From assembly GCA_964387425.1 (NCBI GenBank), contig CAYLXP010000169.1:1-10337 (forward strand): a DNA stretch of 10,337 nt, written 5' to 3'. The notes beneath the pieces are model-generated. The model saw nothing but the letters and a program-made list of their open reading frames with translations, did not search any database and was not told where the DNA came from. The first letter of the stretch is position 1; each line of letters opens with the position of its first letter. This document shows, piece after piece, positions 1 through 5,659 of the stretch. This DNA comes from CAYLXP01 sp964387425 (GTDB taxonomy: Bacteria; Verrucomicrobiota; Kiritimatiellia; UBA8416). The position numbers and the translations under genes are program-made.

Positions 1-190
1 CGCCGCACTGTGTCTCCCCGGCACGGATCATGGAGCGATCGGCGCGGTCACCAAGGACGAGCCCCAGGGCATCCGCAAGGATGGACTTGCCGGCACCGGT
101 TTCCCCCGTGATGACGTTGAGTCCGGCGCCAAGGTCGACACGGATGTTGTCTACGATGGCGAGGTTCTTAACTCTCAAGGTCGTCAGCAT
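1..190 (-). CDS. recN: DNA repair ATPase RecN, N-terminal fragment
   Basis: RecN is an SMC-like ATPase that acts on chromosomal DNA at double-strand breaks during recombinational repair. The first 63 residues are visible; the gene runs off the left edge. They begin MLTTLRVKNLAIVDN, the typical RecN opening, and contain the Walker A motif GETGAGKS at about residues 29-36, followed by the expected ADALGLVLGDRAD helix. The ATG at 190-188 starts exactly where RecN proteins normally start. The stretch just upstream is pyrimidine-rich and offers no Shine-Dalgarno sequence, which is odd for so clear a start. The gene lies 122 bases downstream of the sigma-factor gene on the same strand, with a strong hairpin between them, so co-transcription is possible but not shown. 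The family call is firm; the rest of the protein cannot be assessed. Confidence 0.93.
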   Translation of the reverse strand, partial: MLTTLRVKNLAIVDNIRVDLGAGLNVITGETGAGKSILADALGLVLGDRADRSMIRAGETQCG

Positions 191-251
191 GAGAGGCAGA
201 GTAAATGAGATGGGAGAAAGGGAAAAGCAAAATGGAGAGGGAACGGAGGAG

Positions 252-291
252 GGAGGTCGGAGGTCGGTGAGATATCCGACCTCTGACTTCC
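252..291. repeat. 16-bp inverted repeat between sigma gene and recN
   Basis: The arms at 252-267 and 276-291 pair over 16 bp with two G-T wobbles, around an 8-base loop (268-275). The inner eight pairs, GAGGTCGG against CCGACCTC, are perfect, and the left arm is itself a near-tandem repeat of GGAGGTC. It starts about 21 bases past the sigma-gene stop codon. Read on the minus strand it is not followed by a run of T, so it is not a standard intrinsic terminator. It could be an attenuator, a 3'-end stabiliser or a copy of a dispersed palindrome. Confidence 0.7.
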
Positions 292-312
292 GTCCTCCGA
301 TCTCCGGTGTGT

Positions 313-1230
313 CTATGCGGCGCAAGCTTCGACATCGGCGAGGATGCCGGGCTCGATCAGGTGACGGCGACTTGCCATCTGGCGGCGTAGACGCTGCAGG
401 CCCTGTACGCAGACTTGCCGACAGCGCTCGCTCGAAATGCCGTACTTGCCGGCCAACTCACGCAGTGTCGGGGCGTGGTCGTTGAAGTAGAGCAGCGAAA
501 GCATGCTGCGGGTGCGTGGCGGCAGGGTGCGCATCTCGGAGAAGAGGAAATCCCGAAGGTCGCTGCTGCCGGTCTCATGGGCCGGACAGGAGGCCGATTC
601 GTTGGGGATGAAGTCATGCCAGCCGCCGCCTTCCGACTCCTGCGCGGCAAGATCTTCCAGCATGCAGATGCCACTCTGCGAGCTCTGCTTCAGGAGCCCC
701 AGGACCTCATCGCTGACATCCAGCTTCTCACGCATCAGGTCGTCCGAGAGCTCGTCGCCATGCTCGTGCTTCAGCGCTTCCATCTCACTCCAGTAGGAGA
801 AGTGGTGTTCGGGAATGTGGATGAAGCGGCCGAGCTTCAAGGCGCGGCGCATACGGCTCTTGATGCACTTGCAGGCGTAGGTGCTGAAGCGCACGTTCGG
901 GCGATCGGATGCGGTGGGATCGTCGCTATCGCTGAACGAGGCGTTGAAACGCTGCGCAGCCTTCATCAGGCCGATGTTGCCTTCGGCGATGAGATCCATG
1001 CGAGTGATTCGAACGGCGGAAGAAGAGAGGAAGCGCTCGAAATCCTTCAGGCAGTGAACCACGAGGCGCAGATTGGCGTGGATGAGCTCATTGACGGCGG
1101 CCTCCGCGTGCTTCGGCTCTTTGGCGTTCATGATGGTGTGAGAAAGCTCGGCTTCGCGTTCCGGCGTGATGCGAGGATAGCTTGATATGTCCTCAAGGTA
1201 GCGGTCATACGCGTCTCGGGTCTTCAGCAT
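313..1230 (-). CDS. Sigma-70 family RNA polymerase sigma factor
   Basis: An alternative sigma factor of about 305 residues that would direct RNA polymerase to a subset of promoters. Region 1.2-like sequence is at residues 6-35 (DAYDRYLEDISSYPRITPER). Region 2 spans about 48-140, with HANLRLVVHCLKDF, DLIAEGNIGLMKAAQRF and RFSTYACKCIKSRMRRAL. A region 3-like segment is at about 140-185. Region 4 is at 233-286, with LPPRTRSMLSLL and a helix-turn-helix TLRELAGKYGISSERCRQ. Two acidic or Ser-rich insertions (about 65-75 and 97-112) break up region 2. The long N-terminal non-conserved domain of RpoD is absent. I chose ATG 1230 because GGAGG (1239-1243) lies 8 bases upstream; a TTG at 1245 is in frame but overlaps that site. 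recN lies downstream on the same strand. Which regulon it controls cannot be read from the sequence. Confidence 0.93.
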   Translation of the reverse strand: MLKTRDAYDRYLEDISSYPRITPEREAELSHTIMNAKEPKHAEAAVNELIHANLRLVVHCLKDFERFLSSSAVRITRMDLIAEGNIGLMKAAQRFNASFSDSDDPTASDRPNVRFSTYACKCIKSRMRRALKLGRFIHIPEHHFSYWSEMEALKHEHGDELSDDLMREKLDVSDEVLGLLKQSSQSGICMLEDLAAQESEGGGWHDFIPNESASCPAHETGSSDLRDFLFSEMRTLPPRTRSMLSLLYFNDHAPTLRELAGKYGISSERCRQVCVQGLQRLRRQMASRRHLIEPGILADVEACAA

Positions 1231-1238
1231 TTCGTGTG

Positions 1239-1243
1239 CCTCC
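1239..1243 (-). promoter_or_regulatory. Ribosome-binding site fixing the sigma-gene start
   Basis: GGAGG on the minus strand lies 8 bases before the ATG at 1230-1228. It favours this start over the in-frame TTG five codons upstream (1245-1243), which overlaps the site. Confidence 0.75.
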
Positions 1244-1287
1244 AAGTGTAGCCATTCATTCAGACAGAGAGATCGTGCCGTTCTAAT

Positions 1288-1303
1288 AGCCGGAAGCGTG
1301 CCA
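1288..1303 (-). promoter_or_regulatory. Possible sigma-54-type promoter upstream of the sigma gene
   Basis: The minus strand reads TGGCACGCTTCCGGCT. The first seven bases match the -24 box consensus (TGGCACG), and a GC follows the GG after exactly 10 bases, as in sigma-54 promoters. The -12 box is imperfect, with CG in place of TT before the GC. It sits 58 bases upstream of the ATG at 1230. I saw no convincing -35/-10 pair in the same gap. This is a motif match only. Confidence 0.3.
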
Positions 1304-1393
1304 AGTGACTCCAGAAATCGTCAAAAACTCATGTAAGTTGTTGTGGGATAGTGGAATGTAAAAAATTGCGTGGGCGAGACGTAAATGAGGGAT

Positions 1394-1432
1394 TCCCTCG
1401 TGTGTGCATGAAAGAGCACATATCCCGAGAGA
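1394..1432 (-). terminator. Imperfect hairpin downstream of the glycosyltransferase gene
   Basis: On the minus strand, bases 1432-1426 pair with 1400-1394 (7 bp with one wobble) and 1420-1416 with 1407-1403 (5 bp). These are separated by a small internal loop and closed by an 8-base loop. An alternative smaller stem, GAGGG/CCCTC, lies at 1387-1399. The structure begins 10 bases past the stop codon of the operon's last gene. It lacks a T-tract, so its role as a terminator is weakly supported. The rest of the 1246-1441 gap holds no gene that I can see. Confidence 0.25.
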
Positions 1433-1441
1433 ATGTGTGTC

Positions 1442-2524
1442 TTATAGTATGCAGTTGGCCGCAAACGCGGCGATTTGATCGGCGCCGTTAGGGGCCGGCG
1501 GCGCCTGTCGGGGGTGGTCCAACAGCGTGGGCAGCAGGTCCGTTACCCATGCCCCTGATCGAAAGGCGTCGAGGGTAATGACGGCGCTGGGCATCTGCTC
1601 ATCAATGAATCTGGCCAGTGGTGGTGATTCACGGAAATAGGGGCGGCCGACGTAGCCAAAAGGGATGCCGCTATGGAAGACCTCGGCGATCGTGCTGTAG
1701 CCGACTTTGCCGATTACGCAGTCGGCTGCATTGACGAGGTCCGGATGGTAGAATTCGGAGGCATGCGGAAGCTCGACGGTGTTGCCCCGGCGTGTGAGCG
1801 AATCGACCGTACCGGGCAGTACGAAGTCTGTGTCGGGCACGTGAAGCAGGGCATCCTGAAAGCTGTGCTGCTCGGGGATCCCGCCCATGGACACGAGTAC
1901 CATGCGTCTGCCGGGGATGAGCTCGAGCTTCTCGCGGACCACTTCGGGAGACTCCCGCGGTTCGCGCGCAACCGGTGGCGTGACAAGATCGGCCTCCGTG
2001 CGATGGCAGATGGGTTCTGTCTGGATGTGGTAGTCCGCCTGTGCGAAGCAGTCTCCCAGGTACTCGGCATGCGGGATGATGCCGGGGTGCTCCTCGCGGT
2101 AGGCTTCGTAGATCCAGTCCCATGTGAAATTCTCCACCAGGATGGCAGGCACGCCGGCCGCTTTCGCGACCAGGATGCCGAGGGGCGCGATATCGCAGAT
2201 CGCCAGGGATGTGTGGCGCTTCCGGAGATCGTCGGCCATGTCCTGAATGAACTGCGGATCAAACGGAAGCCACTCATCCAAACGGCGGGTGGTTGCGGGC
2301 ACATCCTCATGCAGCGCGTCACGCTGGACGAGACCGATATCGGACAGGAGGGGGTGATATTCAAAAGGGGCCTCGAGGGATTGCTCGAAAAAGGCGGGGG
2401 GGACGCGCGTGTAGAGATCAAACCTGGCGTTCGGAAGCTGCCGGTGGATGGCAGCCACGGTGGCCGCTGCGCGGGCGGCATGGCCGTAGCCGTGCGGAGT
2501 AACGAAGCAGGCGATCCGCGGCAT
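1442..2524 (-). CDS. Glycosyltransferase-fold protein resembling the L-arabinokinase N-terminal domain
   Basis: A 360-residue protein with a GT-B-like (MurG/GT28-type) two-domain layout. The N-terminal glycine loop is at residues 9-18 (TPHGYGHAAR). The middle carries CDIAPLGILVAKAAGVPAI (110-128) and NFTWDWIY (132-139). The C-terminal nucleotide-binding half carries VSMGGIPEQ (211-219) and AADCVIGKVGYSTIAEVF (266-283), then PYFRES (295-300). From memory, these match the N-terminal domain of plant L-arabinokinase (GHATR, NFSWDFIY, ASDCMLGKIGYGTVSEA) better than MurG. The GHMP sugar-kinase half of that enzyme is absent, so this is the stand-alone domain. It has no signal peptide or membrane segment and is probably cytoplasmic. 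It starts 2 bases after the K+-channel stop codon, with GGAG 7 bases before the ATG, so it is translationally coupled. Donor and acceptor sugars are unknown. Confidence 0.85.
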   Translation of the reverse strand: MPRIACFVTPHGYGHAARAAATVAAIHRQLPNARFDLYTRVPPAFFEQSLEAPFEYHPLLSDIGLVQRDALHEDVPATTRRLDEWLPFDPQFIQDMADDLRKRHTSLAICDIAPLGILVAKAAGVPAILVENFTWDWIYEAYREEHPGIIPHAEYLGDCFAQADYHIQTEPICHRTEADLVTPPVAREPRESPEVVREKLELIPGRRMVLVSMGGIPEQHSFQDALLHVPDTDFVLPGTVDSLTRRGNTVELPHASEFYHPDLVNAADCVIGKVGYSTIAEVFHSGIPFGYVGRPYFRESPPLARFIDEQMPSAVITLDAFRSGAWVTDLLPTLLDHPRQAPPAPNGADQIAAFAANCIL

Positions 2525-2526
2525 CG

Positions 2527-3531
2527 CTAGGCTCCGTCTTCGGCGTGCGATGACCCCACGACGAACAAGACGTCGCCCGTAGCCAGGCGCGAATCGGGCG
2601 GTGGATCGAAGAGTACGCGTCCCGTGGGCTTCCGGATTGCCAGAACCATGCCGCCGACCTCTTGGCGTACGCGTCCTTCGGCCAGGGTCTTGTTGGCTAG
2701 CGAGCTGGAGTCATCGACGTCGATCTGTCTAACCTCAAGCTGGAATTCTTCGCCTGCAACCAGCTCGACGAAGTCGATAACGTCCGGCCGGGTGAGCAGG
2801 CGCACGATATGGTTGGCCCCGGTATCGAACGGGGAGACGACCCGTGATGCTCCGGCCTGCTTGAACTTTCGGCAGTTACGTTCGTCTTCGGCACGCGCAA
2901 TGATGTTGAGGTCGGGGTTCATGCCGCGGGCCGTGAGCGTAAGAAAGAGGTTGTCGGCGTCAGTGGCGACCGTTGCCACAATGGCGGCCGCGCGCTCAAT
3001 ACCGGCCTGGTGCAGGGAGTCCTCCTCGGCCGCGTCGCCGCGGACGACGAGGCGACCTGTACGCTCGATTTCGTCGGCCACCTGCGGATCGGTCTCGATG
3101 ACCACAACCCTGCGACCGGCCTTGGCGAGGGAGTCGGCGATGATGCGGCCCATCCGGCCGTAGCCGCACACGATGATGTGGCGGGATAGTGTGTCGATTT
3201 CTTTCTGCATGCTGCGTTTCTCCATGAATAGCCGCATTTGGCGTTGGACGAGGGTCTCAAACATAATGGAAATGGCAATGGCCACGGTGCCGACACCGAT
3301 GATGATCAAGAGGACGGTGAAGAGGCGGCCGCCGTCCGACAGAGGATGGAGCTCTCCGAAGCCGACGGTCGTGATGGTAATGATGGTCATGTAGAAACAG
3401 TCCATCAGTGGCCAGCCCTCGATGAGACGGTACCCGGTCATACCCGCAGTCAGGATGGCCAGCAGGCTGAGTCCGCAGACCTTGAGGCGGAAGTTATGAA
3501 TACGTTGGGTTAAGTTGGGGCGTGGTTTCAT
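2527..3531 (-). CDS. Two-TM potassium channel with RCK (TrkA-N/TrkA-C) domain
   Basis: A ligand-gated K+ channel subunit of the MthK/Kch type in the inner membrane. Numbered from ATG 3531 (334 residues): TM1 is at about 18-36, the pore helix at about 41-53, and the K+ selectivity filter TTVGFGE at 54-60. TM2 follows at about 69-94. A regulatory RCK domain then opens with the Rossmann motif CGYGRMG (122-128), with an acidic residue at the end of strand 2 (VVVIETDP, E146). A TrkA-C module occupies about 252-328. Such channels are tetramers whose cytosolic RCK ring senses ions or nucleotides. A GTG at 3540 in frame would add three residues; neither start has a clear Shine-Dalgarno. The start is 10 bases after the FmdB stop, and the stop is 2 bases before the glycosyltransferase start, so the three genes form one operon. 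An internal ATG at 3210 may be used as well. Confidence 0.93.
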   Translation of the reverse strand: MKPRPNLTQRIHNFRLKVCGLSLLAILTAGMTGYRLIEGWPLMDCFYMTIITITTVGFGELHPLSDGGRLFTVLLIIIGVGTVAIAISIMFETLVQRQMRLFMEKRSMQKEIDTLSRHIIVCGYGRMGRIIADSLAKAGRRVVVIETDPQVADEIERTGRLVVRGDAAEEDSLHQAGIERAAAIVATVATDADNLFLTLTARGMNPDLNIIARAEDERNCRKFKQAGASRVVSPFDTGANHIVRLLTRPDVIDFVELVAGEEFQLEVRQIDVDDSSSLANKTLAEGRVRQEVGGMVLAIRKPTGRVLFDPPPDSRLATGDVLFVVGSSHAEDGA

Positions 3532-3541
3532 CAGGCGCACA

Positions 3542-3793
3542 TCAGTACTGTTTCTCGTACTCCCCCTTCCCGAGCTTCTTCAGTTTGTGGAACCCGGCCG
3601 ACTTGGCTCGGTTGTCGAAGTCACTCTGTGAGCTTCCAACCGCCGGAGCTGAGATCAGTTTCTTGATGGCACTGCCGCATGAGGGGCAGGTGGTGAGGGG
3701 CGGGTCAGAGAGCTGGCGGAGGCATTCAAAACCATCGCGACACTGGGGGCAGGATTGCTTCGTGGAGACGGCCTGGTATTCGTAGATTGGCAT
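3542..3793 (-). CDS. FmdB-family zinc-ribbon protein
   Basis: A small protein of 83 residues. It begins MPIYEYQAV, the signature FmdB opening, followed by two Cys pairs that would bind zinc, SCPQC (about 14-18) and TCPSC (about 34-38). The C-terminal tail HKLKKLGKGEYEKQY is typical of the longer FmdB-like subgroup. The family is annotated as regulatory after the fmd operon of Methylophilus, but its molecular role is not established. I used ATG 3793 because it gives the conserved MPIYEY start; an in-frame upstream ATG at 3835 would add 14 non-conserved residues. No good Shine-Dalgarno is visible before 3793. It is the first gene of the minus-strand operon with the K+ channel and the glycosyltransferase-like gene, and lies divergent to the HU gene across a 238-base gap. 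Confidence 0.9.
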   Translation of the reverse strand: MPIYEYQAVSTKQSCPQCRDGFECLRQLSDPPLTTCPSCGSAIKKLISAPAVGSSQSDFDNRAKSAGFHKLKKLGKGEYEKQY

Positions 3794-3839
3794 AACGAGG
3801 AGAGTAAAGCACAACGGCGAAATTGGGAAAGCCAAATTC

Positions 3840-3869
3840 GGGGGGCAGGAGACAGGAGTCAGGGGGCAG
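3840..3869. repeat. Short purine-rich direct repeat in the fmdB/HU gap
   Basis: GGGGGCAG occurs at 3841-3848 and again at 3862-3869. Between them are overlapping copies of CAGGAGACAGGAGTCAGG, themselves near repeats of ACAGGAG. This strongly strand-biased G/A-rich patch stands out from the flanking sequence. I see no gene in it. It may be a degenerate dispersed repeat or simple slippage-derived sequence. Confidence 0.5.
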
Positions 3870-3958
3870 CGGGAGGTGTTCCAGCGCTACGTGCCGGCTC
3901 CCGGATACGCCGTTTTGGCGCGGTGTTTGTAAAAAGTGTAGCGATATGCGTTTTCTCG

Positions 3959-3987
3959 TTGCGCTCGTTTGGTGTTGCGTCTATATT
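3959..3987 (+). promoter_or_regulatory. Probable housekeeping promoter of the HU gene
   Basis: The -35 box is TTGCGC (3959-3964) and the -10 box TATATT (3982-3987), separated by exactly 17 bases. Transcription would start near 3994 and leave a leader of about 38 bases before the HU start. The spacing is ideal and both boxes are close to consensus, fitting an abundantly expressed nucleoid protein. Confidence 0.6.
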
Positions 3988-4018
3988 CCGCCCTGTTTGT
4001 GGGTGTTTAACATAACTC

Positions 4019-4024
4019 AAGGAG
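4019..4024 (+). promoter_or_regulatory. Strong ribosome-binding site of the HU gene
   Basis: AAGGAG lies 7 bases before the ATG at 4032. It is near-consensus and supports this start codon and high translation. Confidence 0.8.
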
Positions 4025-4031
4025 TCACAGA

Positions 4032-4322
4032 ATGCCGAAAGCAACACCGAAGACAAAAGCTCAGATCATCGCCAAGATCGCAGAAGACGCCGACCTGACG
4101 AAGGTCCAGGCTACTGCCGCCCTGGCGTCCCTCGTGGACATGGCCTACAAGGGCGCGAAGAGCAAAGACGGGTTCACGATCCCCGGTATTGGCAAGCTGA
4201 TCAAGCAGCGTCGTAAAGCACGTTGGGGCCGCAACCCCGCAACGGGCGAGAAGATCAAGATCAAGGCGAAGACGGTTCTTAAGTTCCGTATTGCCAAGGC
4301 TGCCAAAGACGCCGTCATCTAG
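4032..4322 (+). CDS. HU-family DNA-binding protein
   Basis: A nucleoid-associated protein of 96 residues that would bind and bend DNA as a dimer. The N-terminal helical half (about 8-44) starts KTKAQIIAKIAEDADLTKVQ. The beta-arm half carries FTIPGIGKLIKQRRKARWG and the family signature GRNPATGEKIKI (about 74-85), followed by the closing segment KTVLKFRIAKAAKDAV. It differs from E. coli HU by a short N-terminal extension rich in Lys and Thr and by very high Lys content in the arm. The gene stands alone on the plus strand between two minus-strand genes, with its own promoter, strong ribosome-binding site and intrinsic terminator. HU versus IHF-like specificity cannot be decided from sequence alone. 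Confidence 0.95.
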   Translation: MPKATPKTKAQIIAKIAEDADLTKVQATAALASLVDMAYKGAKSKDGFTIPGIGKLIKQRRKARWGRNPATGEKIKIKAKTVLKFRIAKAAKDAVI

Positions 4323-4341
4323 GCGACTGAACGCACCAAAG

Positions 4342-4376
4342 AAAAGAGCTACAGCGTTTGCTGTAGCTCTTTTTTT
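4342..4376. terminator. Intrinsic terminator after the HU gene, probably bidirectional
   Basis: A perfect 11-bp stem (4345-4355 with 4360-4370, AGAGCTACAGC) closes a 4-base loop. It is flanked by A-T pairs that add three more and is followed by T4371-T4376. On the minus strand the same stem is followed by TTTTCTTT, so it can also end transcripts of the convergent toroid-protein gene, which stops 25 bases away. Confidence 0.92.
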
Positions 4377-4400
4377 GTGCCGTTCCCGTGTCGGAACGCG

Positions 4401-5576
4401 TTACTGCCCCATGATGTGTTCAAGGGCAAGGACGCTGTAGGCGGTCACGAGGACCGGGTCCATTTCCCAGAAGCGCCCCTGCTCGTTGAGCCAATAGCCG
4501 TGGCCAGTGGCCGGATCGATCTTCTGCATGCCGATGAGCCGGCGCGCGACATCTTTGCGCCAGTTCACGAACTTACGATCCGCCGTGGGGACGACCTCGG
4601 CGCCGTAGGCGCTGAGGGAGCGACTCAGCACATTGAAGAAGAAGAACAGCCCTTCCGCACCCATGCCCGGATTCTCCTCGAGGCTCCAGTTCTTGCACGA
4701 CCAGTCGAATGCTGAACGTATGCGGGGATCGTCACGGTTGACGTCAGCGTAGACCAGGGCCAACAGTCCGGCGTAGGTCATGCTGCCGTATGAACGGAAG
4801 ACGACAACACCCGCTTTGTTGGTCGTGGTGCCGGCCTTGGATTCGCCGGGCTTGTAGAAAAATCCCCCTGCGTCCTCCTCGCCGGCTGCCGGCTTGTTCT
4901 GCATCTTCTCGATGAACTTGGCGGCGGCCTGCCAGTCGAGCTGGGCCTTGGTCTCATCGGCCGGTCGCAGATCTTCCACGTCCTGGGTGATGCGCATGGC
5001 TTCGGTGGCATAGAGGGTGTTCATCAGGTCGGCGTAGGCGCGATTGGTGTCCTTGTCGTAGCCAAAGCCCCCCTTGTAGACGTCGTCCCCGGTGTGCTGC
5101 CCTTTGGCCACGAAGGTCCTCGCGTTCTGAATGATGCGCGTCAGGGAGCGATCGCCGGTCCCGTGCAATGCCGTCATGCAGATAGCGGTGTTGTAGTTTG
5201 AGAGACCGCCGCCCTTGCGGCCGGCTACCTCCCGGTAGATGCCGCCGTCGTCCTGGACGCAGGACTTCATGAACCCAACGGCCCTGGGCACGACCGTTTC
5301 CTTCTTCGCGTGGTTGGAACGGGCAAACGCCCAGGTCGGGAGCGCGGTCAAGGCGGGAAAACTGCCGTTGGACCATGAGCCGTCCTCTTTCTGGTTCGCC
5401 GCAAGCCAGTCCAGCGCACGATCGATAGCGGCATGGACCTCGTGTTGCAGCGATACGCTGAGCATGGACGTATTGTCAGTGGGTATGAGAATGTCGGCTT
5501 TCTGCCCGGCTGGAATGGGGGCGGCGAAAGCGGAGGATGCCATCAGAACGAGAACAGCAGTGGCTATGCGAAACAT
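4401..5576 (-). CDS. Secreted squalene-cyclase/prenyltransferase-like alpha-toroid protein
   Basis: A 391-residue exported protein. The signal peptide spans residues 1-19 (MFRIATAVLVLMASSAFAA), with likely cleavage after SAFA or FAA. The mature part consists of helical repeats typical of the squalene-cyclase/prenyltransferase barrel: ALDWLAANQKEDGSW (54-68), SCVQDDGGIY (105-114), GGFGYD (169-174), FIEKMQ (221-226) with GGFFY (237-241), SYGSMTYAGLLALVYADV (262-279) and a C-terminal GYWLNEQGRFW (360-370). The DxDD acid motif of squalene-hopene cyclases is missing (the nearest is EMDP, 371-374), and the protein is roughly half to two-thirds the length of those enzymes. A catalytic cyclase is therefore unlikely; a binding or structural role in the envelope is as plausible. 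Proteins of this kind are frequent in Planctomycetes and Verrucomicrobia. A purine-rich AAAGGAAG precedes the ATG. It is divergent from the AMMECR1 gene across 83 bases. Confidence 0.85.
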   Translation of the reverse strand: MFRIATAVLVLMASSAFAAPIPAGQKADILIPTDNTSMLSVSLQHEVHAAIDRALDWLAANQKEDGSWSNGSFPALTALPTWAFARSNHAKKETVVPRAVGFMKSCVQDDGGIYREVAGRKGGGLSNYNTAICMTALHGTGDRSLTRIIQNARTFVAKGQHTGDDVYKGGFGYDKDTNRAYADLMNTLYATEAMRITQDVEDLRPADETKAQLDWQAAAKFIEKMQNKPAAGEEDAGGFFYKPGESKAGTTTNKAGVVVFRSYGSMTYAGLLALVYADVNRDDPRIRSAFDWSCKNWSLEENPGMGAEGLFFFFNVLSRSLSAYGAEVVPTADRKFVNWRKDVARRLIGMQKIDPATGHGYWLNEQGRFWEMDPVLVTAYSVLALEHIMGQ

Positions 5577-5606
5577 GGGTTCTTCCTTTCTATCGTTTTG
5601 GAGTTA

Positions 5607-5636
5607 GTTATACTCAATTACGCGGACGGGAGACAA
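5607..5636 (-). promoter_or_regulatory. Candidate promoter of the toroid-protein gene
   Basis: On the minus strand TTGTCT (5631-5636) and TATAAC (5607-5612) are separated by 18 bases, a fair -35/-10 pair. The -10 overlaps TATACT (5609-5614) read on the plus strand, which could serve as the -10 of the divergent AMMECR1 gene, although no good -35 is visible for that one. Overlapping -10 boxes would make the two genes compete for polymerase. Confidence 0.4.
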
Positions 5637-5659
5637 ATCTTTAGGAGAAATTCCGGAAT

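Noticed and set aside
252..291. Classical Rho-independent terminator of the sigma gene
   Set aside because: The stem is strong, but no T-tract follows on either strand.
30..485. 151-codon open frame on the plus strand
   Set aside because: It runs antisense through recN, the intergenic hairpin and the end of the sigma gene. Its Ser/Arg/Pro-rich translation is not protein-like.
415..1185. 256-codon open frame on the plus strand
   Set aside because: It is antisense to the sigma gene and its translation shows no domain. Long antisense frames are expected at this GC content, and the minus-strand product has clear sigma motifs.
1673..2530. 285-codon open frame on the plus strand
   Set aside because: It is antisense to the glycosyltransferase-like gene, which carries recognisable motifs; the plus frame has none and no ribosome-binding site.
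3794..3835. 14-residue extension of the FmdB protein
   Set aside because: The family starts MPIYEY, which coincides with ATG 3793.
4401..5576. True squalene-hopene cyclase
   Set aside because: The protein is too short, is secreted, and lacks the DxDD catalytic motif; only the toroid repeats are shared.
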